Positions 12,063 through 23,707 of a stretch of 64,000 nucleotides of DNA are shown here, piece after piece. Origin of the DNA: Nipponacmea schrenckii (lineage: Eukaryota > Mollusca > Gastropoda > Lottiidae). The stretch spans positions 4,216,001 to 4,280,000 of the forward strand of contig JAUJPP010000002.1 of NCBI GenBank assembly GCA_030562195.1. Direction: 5' to 3'. Made by a program: the position numbers and the translations under genes. The stretch's first letter is position 1. Each line of letters begins with the position of its first letter. Below the pieces are notes generated by a model that did no database searches, had not been told where the DNA came from, and was given only the letters and a program-made list of their open reading frames with translations.

Positions 12063-13157
12063 CAATTTATTTCTTTGTTGAACTAGAGGATACCAAGAAA
12101 TGACATTACCAGAACTTTATAAAATCTGGCAGCTTTTTTTGTTTGTGACTGCAAGTATTTTCTCCTTTAATTACATGTTGACATTTCTTTAACCTTTATT
12201 TTAACCCATACAGGAACTTCATTTAATGTTCTTCTGAATACAGAAAAAGGCAATACCGCCTAATATAGCTTGTAATGGTATAAACTTTAGACTCTTCGCT
12301 AATAAGTACAAATCTACCAGTGTAAGTAAGTGCTGTAGATGCAGTTATTTAGATGGGACCACAAAATTATTTTTGGCTGTACACTATTATGATTTATAGG
12401 GGTTGTAAAGAGGCTTTCTAACTGTTTTATGTAATAAGGCATATTTGAGTATTGAGATATTAGTGATATCACTTATTTTTTGTGGAATTGGAGGAACAAC
12501 AGACTGAAAATTAGAATGGTGCAAACTGATGATGTACCCAAAGCACATACAATTTGTGGAAACCTCTTCTAAATCAAAGATAAGTATATATATGCACAGC
12601 TTTATGGAAAGATAAGTAGACTTCTACCCTGGCAAAATATCAAACTTTAAATATTATGGTAACAATTCAACAACTTTAATTTAACCACTGACAAAATTAT
12701 CACAGAAATAATGTAATATCACAGTTTCTGAAGGTTTCACTTCAATCAAGTTGATGAAGTTCGACATAATTATTTTGTTGCTAGGTAATTCAATACATCT
12801 TCTGTATCTGCTAAATCCAATGATAAAATTCTAACTATATATTTACTAGTTGAATCTTTACTGTATTTGATTATCTGCAAAAAAAATGGAGATTCATATA
12901 TTGATTTCCTATGTTCCTTTAGCAATATACAACATTATCAAAACCTTATTGATAATGTACTTCTGTTATTAATGCAACGTGTAGATAGGTATAATATGTA
13001 ACTTTATGTTTCACAGATTTCATGTCATTTATAAAATTCCACAAAATTTTTATGGATATATAAACAGAAAATATCATTTTGTGCCATATAACTAATATAG
13101 ACCAAAGATCCGAAACACATTCATTAGGATAGTTATTTTAAGAATGTTGGATAAATT
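12063..13157. other. No gene seen
   Basis: AT-rich spacer between the SINE/pearl composite and the next SINE. No supported coding frame, RNA gene or repeat was recognised. Confidence 0.4.
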
Positions 13158-13432
13158 GTCGTGCGGTTCTATAGCACAGCGTTGGTACTTTACGTTATTT
13201 GCTTGGATACGTTGAAAATGTCGGACGTGAGTTCTAATCTCGACCGGAGTGTGATGTGTCCGATGACCTTGAATAAGTCATCTTCACTCACAATTCCAGT
13301 CCACCCCGCTGTAAATGGGTACGGATAATCCGGGAAAGATCAATGCTATGGACCAGCTGGAAGAAAGGATCCCTGTCATGGCGTACTTGTGTACCTAAGT
13401 TGTTATCCTTATAAAATATAGTTATTTCCCTT
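13158..13432 (+). mobile_element. tRNA-derived SINE (family A), copy 1
   Basis: tRNA-like head with tatagcacagcgttggtac (box A region) and gagttctaatctcgacc (box B region). The body has tgaccttgaataagtcatc and gggtacggataatccggg, and the tail runs into aagttgttatccttataaaat. Two further copies lie in inverse orientation at 21028-21363 and 39068-39362. This copy lies just downstream of the last resolved MEIOB exon. Confidence 0.75.
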
Positions 13433-13951
13433 AATAAAATTATTTGTTTTAACGGAGGATATGATGAACATGTCAACAACCATCATGAAAAATGATCATG
13501 ATTGCACATATTTATTAGTTAATATAAGCTTACTAACAAAGTACACTCTACAATATTGTAAGTGACCCTTGATTCAAGGGCCTTGAAACCTTATATATAT
13601 GCCATATTTGGTTTTACCATTCACAAACTCATAAAATCAAAGAACTTGCAAGCAGAACCTGACATTCCTAGTTAAATTGTAAATGCTCAAAAATCACAAA
13701 TTAAACAACAGGTAAACTAAGCAGTCAGATTTAAAACCTTGTAAAATATTATATACACGGTTTCAACCTTCTCTTTCTGCATATAAAAAAACAGAAAAAC
13801 CTTGTACTATAATACGAGTAATTGAAAACCACCTATAAAAAATGAGATAAAAAGATTTTAGCCTAACACAAGTAAAAGTTTTTTATGTTTCTCTCAAAAA
13901 GTAATTTCAAGTCATATAACATGGTCACCTATAATAAGTTCACTATCTTAC

Positions 13952-16900
13952 CTTAAATTTGATCTTACATCTTTCTAACAGATATTTCCATTTAATTTGG
14001 GTTAACTGATCCAAACTTACATGAATGACTTGATCAGCCTGAAATTCATTTAAATTTACTCTTAAATTGCATACCTGTGTATAGAAATATTTCAAAATAC
14101 ATTGTAATTTCTTAAGCCTTCAGAAATGTGAAAACTTTTATTTGGCAAAGTAAATGATTAGGACTCTATCTCATCATTTGCCAATGCTATCAACCACCCA
14201 CATAAAATTATTAAGAAAATCCTCACTGTTTGCTTCCAGAAATAACTTACCGGAAACCCAAGCATATGTTCAGCTACTGTGGGTTGTACATGTGTAAAAT
14301 CTATGGTAGATGTATGATCAGATATTGACAATGTAATATTATATTCTAGACTATAGTTATCCTTGATCATATTAGTATCATCTTCACCATTACATACTGT
14401 ATTTAAACATATATAATCACTTTCTTTCTTTAATACTCTTCTACATTTCCCACTAGAATGATACCATCAATTTCATAGTGACAAGTGCCTCAATTTTGTG
14501 CAGACTAAGGGGAGATAATCTTCCACAATATAAAACTAAAAGGAAATTACTGAGAAAACATAGTGGGTTGACTGGAGATATGTCCTAAATATGGAATGGA
14601 GGTAATATTCCTAATGGAAATATTTAGATGTTTTAGAATGGTTTCGGGTGTTTTTTTTTTATTAAAACAAAGATAGCTTGCCAGGCAAGGTAACAGACGC
14701 CCACTGGCAGCATTGAATTTGAAAAATAAATAGAGCAATGACTCAAAAACATTCACTAAATGGATATTGAAGTCAAGGGCAAAACTCAAAAACACCAAGT
14801 TTCATCAAAATCCATTGAAAATTGTAGCTTCTATTGAACCCACAATAAAATTTTGACACAATCTTACTAAGTCAAGGGCAATAACTAAAAAACTGTTTAT
14901 CACAAAATCGTCCAAATCGAACTTGACCGTTGTCTTATCAATTCCAATGCTCACACCAAGTTTCATTTAAATCCATTGAAAATTGTAGCTTCTATAGTGT
15001 CTACAGAAAATGAATTTTTACGCAATTTTACTTAGTCAAGGGCAATTACTCATAAACTATTCATCAAAAAAACGTCAAATTTGAATTTCTGATAAAAACT
15101 GTAGCCTATATCGTGGATATAACCAAATTTGACGCATTTTTACTAAGTCAAGGCAATCACTCAAAATCTGTTCATTCGATAATTTCCATTTTTGAACTTG
15201 ACAGAAATATCATCAATATATACCTGTATACCAAGTTTCATTAAGATCAGGTAAAAACTGTAGCCTCTATTCTGGATGCAACCCAAATTTGACGCGTTTT
15301 TTACTAAGTCAAGTGCAATAACTCAAAAAACATGCATGCGATAATTTCCATTTTCGAACTTGACCGAGATATCATCAATATATACATGTATGCCAAGTTT
15401 CATTAAGATCGGATAAAAACTGTAGCCTCTATTGTGGATTCAACCCAAATTTGACGCGTTTTTACTAAGTCAAGTGCAATAACTCAAAAACCGTTCATGC
15501 GATAATTTCCATTTTCGAACTTGACCGAGATATCATCAATATATACATGTATACCAAGTTTCATTAAGATCGGATAAAAACTGTAGCCTCTATTGTGGAT
15601 ACAACCCAAATTTGATGCGTTTTTACTAAGTCAAGGGCAATAACTCAAAATCCGTTCATTCGACAATTTCAATTTTCGAACTTGACCGAGATATCATCAA
15701 TATATACATGTATACCAAGTTTCATTAAGATCGGATAAAAACTGTAGCCTTTATTGTGGATACAAACCAAATTTGACGCGTTTTTACTAAGTCAAGGCCA
15801 ATAACTCAAAATCCGTTCATTCGATAATTTCAGTTTTCGAACTTGACCGAGATATCATCAATATATACATGTATACCAAGTTTCATTAAGATCGGATAAA
15901 AACTGTAGCCTCTATTGTGGATACAACCCAAATTTGACGCGTTTTTACTAAGTCAAGGGCAATTACTCAAAATCCGTTCATTCGATAATTTCAATTTTCG
16001 AACTTGACCGAGATATCATCAATATATACATGTATACCAAGTTTCATTAAGATCAGATAAAAACTGTAGCCTCTATTGTGGATACAACCCAAATTTGACG
16101 CGTTTTTACTAAGTCAAGTGCAATAACTCAAAAACCGTTCATGCGATAATGTCCATTTTCGAACTTGACCGAGATATCATCAATATATACATGTATACCA
16201 AGTTTCATTAAGATCGGATAAAAACTGTAGCGTCTATCGTGGATACATCAAATGTGGACGGACGGACGGACGGACAGGGGCGACGGCAATATACGTCCAC
16301 ATTTCCATGTGGGCGTATAAAAATTACACCCTGAAGACTAAGACTATAAGTTGTAATGTGGGTGAGCATTATTCTATTATCATATGTCTCTATGAACAGT
16401 ATTTATTGAATTTCCTTACAAAGCTGTCCTGATGATGAATAACATGTCTGAAACACATGCTCACAGAGTTTGGTGTACCCAACAGACCTTTTAGAATTTA
16501 CCTAAACAGGTTTTTGTTTTAGGCAAATATGACTACTTTTCCCTAATAAAACAGATATACATTACCAAATTCTCTTTGTTATTGTTTTATCTTCATTATC
16601 AATGTCCAAAAATGATACAAATACAAATGCTACACCATACTCTATCTGCATATCATTTTCATCTTGTGCCATCTTTTTTATTTCTTCTACAGTAAATATA
16701 TCTCTAATAGAATCCACTGAAAAAAGTATTGACATTGTAATGTAAAGAGCAATGTAAGTGGCTAGTTCACACTTTGGAGAGTCCACATAGCTGTTCATTT
16801 GTTACATTCACATAATTCTTCCCAATAACATTCCCTATTATTTTACTTCAAAATCTAAAATTGTGTTTCTATGCACATTAAGTCACAGACTTAGTTGAGA

Positions 16901-19900
16901 ATTACTTAGTTGTAGTTATAATGTCACCCTCCCTATAATACAGTATATACAATACAATACATACAATCTGGATCAGGTTCACGACTGAATGAAACACTGC
17001 CATCATTAAAACTTGTATCTTCTGTAAAACTTGCATCAGAAATAGCAAAACTATGTAAACTATAGGCTTCTTGGGTATCTAGAAACAGAATCATTGTAAA
17101 CAATATCAAGATGGATGTGGTATATAATATCATCTTGTAACCTGAAGGGTAGAATTTCCTTTGGTGTTTTCGTTGTAAAGTAATTTTGCTGAGTGAGGCC
17201 TCAAAAGTGGGTATCATCTCAAATATAGTATGATTGACCAAACAATACTATAGACCATGGGAGCAGCATTAATAAAAGACGGATTCCGCGGAATCTGTCT
17301 TTAATTAATCTGCAGAATCCGTCTGTTACTTATGTCATGCCTGGCTTAATGAAAGACTTTATTTATACCAGAGGACTGCTTTTTAAAAAATGTTGAGAAC
17401 TAGAAACCTATGTAAATAACAAACTATGCATAAAGAATAGGCAAAAGGCGACAAACCTGGCCCAATGATGTGTACAGACGAAGCATTAGTCTGCTCCCCG
17501 AAGAGCAACTCGCATAGTACGGCTAAAAGAAGGTCAACAACATTTGGCATCTCTCGGTGGCCAGTGGTACCCGCGGACATAATATATGACACGCCAAACG
17601 TGCAAATTTTCACACCAAGTCTCAACAGGCGGGCATAGTTTTGGTTTTGAATGCTGGGGAAAAGGGCCTCCGACTCATAGTGCCGGCGGTCAGAGACTCG
17701 GACCAGGGTATAGTGAATTCACATAATCAGCTGATTCCATGTATTTTTAAAAAGCAGTGCACTACGGGTTACCGAAGTATTCCACGGAAATCTGTCTTTT
17801 AGTAAAGCCAAGATGACTGCTTTTTTAAAATCCATTGAATCCGCGGATTATGTGTCACGCGGAATCCGTCTTTTATTAACAACCCGATGGGAGTGGCAGT
17901 TTCCCTATAGGTAAGCAAAATGGCAATTTGTCAAGCCCAGCCTAATGCATGTGTGCTTTCATGACAGATGCATCCTTCAGGCTTGGCGTTTAAATTGTTT
18001 ACCTCATGAAAACTGTGCTATAAATATTACATAACATTGTACTTACTTTCATATGTACATAATACAGAATATACAGTATGTACTAAAAGGTCATTTTAAC
18101 AATCGTACTTAACCTTAGCAGCAGAATCAGGATATTTTTTTATCTAAGCTTATCAGTTATAGTATTCAGAGTTCACTGTGAACTATATCAAATCATGCGT
18201 GTTAAGAAGTATGCATTGATGACTTGTCATTTCTTGAGACATTACAATATAAAGAAAAGACCATGATTCTCCAATTTTGGAGGTTGATTTGGGTCTTGAA
18301 TACATATAAATATAATAAGAGGTACTAGAAATACATGAAAATCACATAATTTTTTAAATATTCCTCAAACTATGTCTGTATATTTGTATTCTATATAACA
18401 TAGTTTCAAGAAATGTTGTGTCATTATTTTTAACTACGGATGATTCAGATCAAACATGGATCTGAAGGCTCAAATTCTGATGGTGAACGGTAAACACTAA
18501 AACAGATAAGCTTAAAATCAAAAACTGTTTCTGAGATTAAGATATAATTGGCTATCTCAATGTCCCCTTTAAAACTATAAAAACTGTAAATCATCAAGTG
18601 AGCTGAATAAACTTTTTGTTGTTTATTAGGTCAGGTATGATTGGATACATCGAACAACCATCTGTGAATATTTCTATATAATTGTTAGTATTGTTTTACT
18701 GATCTTCATAGGGTTGTTTTTTTAAAAATTAAATCAGATGATTGTTGATGAAATAGTTACATATATATAGACGTATTAATGACAATCAATTAATAATGAA
18801 ATGTATATCCAGTACCTGGATCAATAGTAAAAATAGTTTTCGAATCTGATACAGCAATCATTGATGATTTAAATTCATTATAAATAATCTTGACATCTGC
18901 AGCAAATATTACTGAAAACAACATATGCAATTTAATATTTTAATCATGTAAATAAATATTATACAACTCAATAAGACAGTGTATCATTTTAAGAAAGTAG
19001 ACTAGCCTATTGACATTTCTAACAATCATGCTGAGGTCTGATACTTAATTCTACTATTGCTTAATTTAAAAATATATAAAAAAGTTCAATTAATTCAGAA
19101 ATTGAATTGAAATTCTAAATACTCCATCATGCTTATGTACGCAAGCATAACAGTCTAAGAGAGCATTGACAATGTGTCTTTCTTAGTTTGAACCTATATT
19201 ATAGAGCAAGGAGCATCTCTTTCACATTTAAGTTCAGCCTCCTTACTTCCTGATTAGCAAGGGAGAACAAACTTTGAATATACCTGTTTGATGAGGTATC
19301 CATAATTGAGCTAAATCAACATTGTTATTCCATCTGAAACAAGTTGGTTTCAAATGTTAGACACAATTTGAAATGAAGGTTGGCAACTACATGTGGTGTG
19401 AAATGAGGGAAAGTTGGTCAGAACAGCAGAATAAACATTGACCAAGAAAGCAAAGTGCAAACACCATTTAAAAAAAGAAAACTGCATCAAAAGTATTGAA
19501 AAAGTCAATATATCTTTTAACCCTTTCAACCCTATTAGCGGGTATACCGGCTTATCCTTATGATATATACCCGATGAGCCAGTAAACCGGCTGTTGTCAA
19601 GTGACGTCATACAACGTTAACGTCATACAAATTAAGAAATATTGCTTGGAGCTCAGGGTATATGACGGTCTATCTAAATTACACTCAGGGTTCAAAGGGT
19701 TAATATTTTCAATTTTAGAAACTTACAAATCTAAAGTAAAATTAGCACAGGTTTCATCAAGCAAGACAACTTCACATTTCTTTGTAGTCTTCCCAGTTTT
19801 AGTAGTTATATTTCTTACTTTTCCTAGCTGAAAATAGTTACTTCAAAAACGAGTTTAACAAAATTGTTACCAATATTGTAAAAAGAAATAACAATGCTTA

Positions 19901-22308
19901 GCAATTATAAATCAGTTTTAAAACAAATTATTTAAAGGTATGCCACCTTGTATGATGACCAACTATTCAAAGTTTTTAATTTGGCCAAAAAAGATTTTGT
20001 TCTTTAGTGGACATACCTGGTTTCAATTTAATAAATTTAAATAAGTAATTGAAACAAGCTGATCAGCATTTTTCAATAATAACTTAGTTTAACGGATAAT
20101 GTTATATAGAGATTCTATTCTTTAATCATTATACCTGGTAAGTCGAACTGATAAATTTTTACGCTTATGGACCAAGTCTGAGACTTTACATTTCATGTCC
20201 ATTCTAAGAGGTAGTATTTCTACAAGCTTTTTTAACAGTAGCAACCAAATCAGTAAATTGTTTATACATCTAATAATAATTGGAGCACAGTTCACAAATC
20301 TAAGCACAAAGTGATATCACATGCTCATAGGGAAAAACGTTATCCTACCTATGACCACAGTAAAATGGGCTCAAAACTTTCAATTAAACTTGAGGGACGT
20401 TCTCTACATCTACTGTACTGTTTAAATGTTCAACACTTACCTTTTTAACAGCAGCCAATAAATTAACATGTTCTCCTTGTAAAGACACGCCATTAACATT
20501 GATATCATCAAGAGTATAGTAATCATTATTAGCTTTATTAGGTATATGTTGTAATGATCTCAGACGATCAACATCACAACCATTGTACATTTCTATACTA
20601 CCATGATTTTCTGATACATTTAGCTGAAAACCACTGAAATGTTAAACATATTGGGCTCAATTTCATATAAGGACATTATTCAAAATAAACTAAAACATTA
20701 TTTACATTTTACTGAAACAAGCAAAATTATTGCCATATGCTATATTTGCAATAGATTAATATCAGACAAGGAAGTGCTTTTATTTTATTAATTTACCACA
20801 AAATTGATTCCTCAGACAATTCATACTGAAACTAAATTTATTATACACACCTTGGTGTCCATGGCTTGTATTTATCATCCATTCCATTATTTGATTTTGT
20901 TTGAACTTGGGCATTGCTAATTTGAACTGGAAGTATGAGTACATACATATTATATCACCTTTGACAGAGCAAGGTTACCATGAGAAATAAATTACATAGT
21001 TTCCGAAATTTAATCTTTTTTATAATCTCTTTTTTGGGTTACAGAAAGAAAGAAAGAAAAGAAAGAAACAACTATATTTTACAAGGATAACAACTTAGAT
21101 TCACAAGTCTGCCGTGACAGGGATCCTTTCTACCAGCTGGTCCTTGACCAAACCTCTTGGCATTGATCTTTCCCGGATTATCCGTACCCATTTACAGCTG
21201 GGTGGACTGGAATTATGAGTAATGATGACTTATTCAAGGTCATCGAGCTTTCACACACCGAACTAGATTAGAACTCACGTCTGACATATTTAAAGTATCC
21301 AAGCAAATGATGTCATGACGTTGAGAACCAACGCTCTAACCGCTGTGCTATAGAACCCCACAGAAAAGATTTCCTTCACATTCAAGTTTGAAAATGTTCT
21401 GGCATGAACCTTATCAATTTGTATTGATTTTGTTCATATCATAAGAGAACAATTTTTTTTTTCCTCAAGATATAGTTTGGATATCCTGACTGAATTCTGA
21501 TAAAGTTTTATTTTAAATTATGTTAAAAACATACCAACATCTCCAACTTGTGTAGATCTGTTATTATTTGAAATAAAGGTATCACTACCCCACAATGTCA
21601 AATTTATAAAATCTTGTTCACTATCTCTAACAGTAAATGATAATAAATGTCTTTCATTGCCTGAAAAGAAATCAACAGTACAGTCTTACATAGGCCTACT
21701 ACAGTAAGTGCATATCACAGTGCATATTTAATAAAGTTTAATTGAAATGGTTTTCAAATTCAGTTTGGCTTAATTAAGATCATAATTTACCTTTCTTATT
21801 AATAATAGATTTTGGTCCATCTTTATAAATAACCAATCCAGCAAGATTCTGCAAGAATAAATAGGTACATTACAACAGGATAACTAGTAATGTCTTTGAT
21901 GATTTATGAAAGGTACATTTCAAAGGTATTTATTTATACCTAATGGCAAATGAATTAAAAGCAGTAAAATATAAAGTCATGGCTGAAATTTTTGTCGCAA
22001 ATATCACTTAGAACCGTATATTCCTGCTATTGTTTCAATCTACTGAGCTGAAGCAAAAAACCTTATCTTTAAAGTCATTTTAGTGTATTTCACCTTCAAC
22101 CAACCAACCCCCCCCCCCCCCACCGCTTTCTGCCCAAAAAAAGGCAGATTAATTCCTTAGGATTTTTGTTAGAAATTATACTTTAAATATTGTTCAAACT
22201 AAAACCTACTATATAAGAAAGTCCAGAAGTAATGTCTTGTATTCTAATTTCTGAGGAACCGCTGGATGAAGCATTTTTGGGCTGCCTTGTCTTCGGATTA
22301 GCTTGCAT
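13952..22308 (-). CDS. MEIOB: MEIOB, meiosis-specific OB-fold ssDNA-binding protein
   Basis: Eleven exons on the minus strand: 22308-22210, 21848-21791, 21660-21535, 20926-20851, 20633-20441, 19827-19727, 19333-19284, 18911-18816, 17078-16965, 16716-16566, 14452-14251, plus a twelfth at 14038-13952. Phases agree throughout (451 codons). Landmarks follow vertebrate MEIOB in order: NLAGLVIYKD, SFTVRDSEQDFINLTLWG, YYTLDDINVNG, VNLLAAVKK, LDETCANFTLDLWNNN, VIFAADVKI, DIFTVEEIKK, a zinc ribbon CGKC...CLNTVC, LSISDHTSTID, IKWKYLLERCKI. MEIOB with SPATA22 binds RPA-coated ssDNA and supports meiotic recombination. The start MQAN is the first in-frame ATG of the first recognised exon; a noncoding 5' exon is possible. 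The final short exon after 13952 was not fixed (candidate acceptors near 13733 and 13668). Confidence 0.9.
14672..16323 (-). mobile_element. Pearl-like element, copy 4 (longest, about 161-bp cores)
   Basis: Starts gatagcttgccaggcaagg and ends in a ggacggacggacggacaggg tract with the hairpin acgtccacatttccatgtgg and gcgtataaaaa. The phrase gagatatcatcaatatatac recurs at about 15366, 15527, 15688, 15849, 16010 and 16171, a strict 161-bp period; more diverged units precede it. Inner units are nearly identical, so recent unequal exchange or conversion is likely. It fills the MEIOB intron between exons 16716-16566 and 14452-14251. Confidence 0.9.
17270..17878. mobile_element. TIR element with nested gattccgcgg palindromes
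   Basis: Terminal inverted repeats of about 20 bp: taataaaagacggattccgc at 17270 and gcggaatccgtcttttatta ending at 17878. Further copies of the same word lie inside (near 17308, 17795 and 17838), giving nested stem options. No transposase frame is visible. Target duplication not resolved. Lies in a MEIOB intron just upstream (in gene sense) of exon 17078-16965. Confidence 0.7.
18285..18550 (+). repeat. Dispersed 'ttgggtcttga' repeat, copy 3
   Basis: Begins gatttgggtcttgaatacat, contains gaggtactagaaatacatg, and ends aaaaactgtttctgagatta. Matches 8505-8765 over most of its length and 4318-4450 in its first part. In a MEIOB intron. Confidence 0.6.
21028..21363 (-). mobile_element. tRNA-derived SINE (family A), copy 2
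   Basis: Minus-strand copy of the family at 13158-13432. The tRNA-like head is at the right end (reverse complement of accgctgtgctatagaaccc near 21340), the tail at the left with agaaagaaagaaa and aaggataacaacttag. Inserted in a MEIOB intron. Confidence 0.8.
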
Positions 22309-23707
22309 GTTCAAATTTACATTTTGAAAATCTGTAAAATCATGATTCCATGACATTCTGTCAATTTACAACAGAAATCTGAAATATGCATAAAAAAAGA
22401 ACCATTACAGTATGTTAAGGGAGTAAAGTGATTGAAAAGTAATAAATCAATAATATAAACTTAATGAACCAAATAAGTCAACTAAACACCGTTTTTTTTT
22501 TTTTTTTGTCTTATTCTCGGGTACAAGTCACGAGGGTTACATTCAGGGATACTTTTAATTAACCACTTAGTGATCTATTGTTTAAGAATGACTATCTTCT
22601 ATTGAAATAGCTTGCCCTATCACCTAATATGTTTAATATATCTATATTTTCAGTAAATCAAGAATCAGGAACCAATCAAGGAATCTAACTAGTCCAAGAT
22701 ATGGTTCAAAAATTGTAGGCCTAATAACATTCTGACATAAATTGTCATCTCTATGTGCATACAAACTACTAGAATCTCAACCTTGACTTAACAAGTCAAA
22801 TTTTTAAATTGCTACAATATTTCAACTTAGCATTCAAATCACATTCTAATGTAATTTAAGTTCAATGATGAATATATATTCATTGAGAACTTAAATTTTA
22901 TGTCCATTCTAAAATGAAGAAGGTCTAGGCTTAGGCTACTTAATTGCTTTAAGTTTAGGTACGGTAAGATTAAAAATATAATACCGGTACCACAAACTTC
23001 ACTTTCAGTTTTCAGCAAGATCTCACTTTTATCTTATTTTCTAAGATGAATAAAAAATGAAATAAACGAAATGGACTTTAAAATCCTACTTTATGATAGG
23101 CCTAGCTATGACTAGAAGATGGGCAACGCTAGGCATTGTGCAATATGGGAAATTTTTCCAGGTTAATTCCTTTCCAGGTTGTCCTCTCCGAACAACTAGA
23201 CGCCATTTTCATGACAGCCCCTCTGGTACCTCTTGATGACTTAAATAGTTTATCCACTTATTACACCAGGGTGATGTCTATTGTGGATAAATAATTAAAA
23301 TCATCAAGCGGTACAAAACTAAAGTAGCCGAAGAGCCTATTTTACACTTTAAAAAGATAACTTTCATCAAATCATCTAAATCTGTGTATATTTTAAGTGA
23401 ATCTGAATAAAAGGCGAGAGAGTGTCCAACTCACAAACACTATAACTAATTTGTTTAAATGTTGATGAAAGGGATTACAATGGATTCTATGTTACAACGA
23501 CAAAATTTAGCAGACGACGTACCTGTCAATTAAACAAAGTTTAGGATTTGGAAAATTTCGAAGAAACGAATTATTTTGTTATCGTAAATAAAATGAAATG
23601 GTATTTTGTTTTTACATTAGAGATATCATAAATAATAATTTGCTAATTAAAACAGGAAATTATCTTCTGAATCATTACTTTCAGTTGCGTACAATTTTTT
23701 TTCCAAA
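22309..23707. promoter_or_regulatory. Divergent spacer between MEIOB and Njmu-R1 start codons
   Basis: About 1.4 kb separates the two start codons, which face away from each other, so one shared promoter region is plausible. The least AT-rich part is about 23160-23280. No TATA box or CpG island is obvious by eye. A 17-base T run lies at 22491-22507 and a C run just inside MEIOB intron 1 at about 22109-22122. Confidence 0.35.

Noticed and set aside
13560..13740. Candidate last exon of MEIOB
   Set aside because: Two in-phase acceptors give only short, poorly conserved tails (about 6-9 codons), so neither was annotated as certain.
15126..16260. CRISPR-like regular spacing in the 161-bp array
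   Set aside because: Units are contiguous tandem repeats without unique spacers, in an animal intron, and belong to a transposon.
16933..17241. 102-codon minus frame with a hydrophobic segment
   Set aside because: Only its 17078-16965 part is real (a MEIOB exon). The hydrophobic part is upstream intron read in frame.
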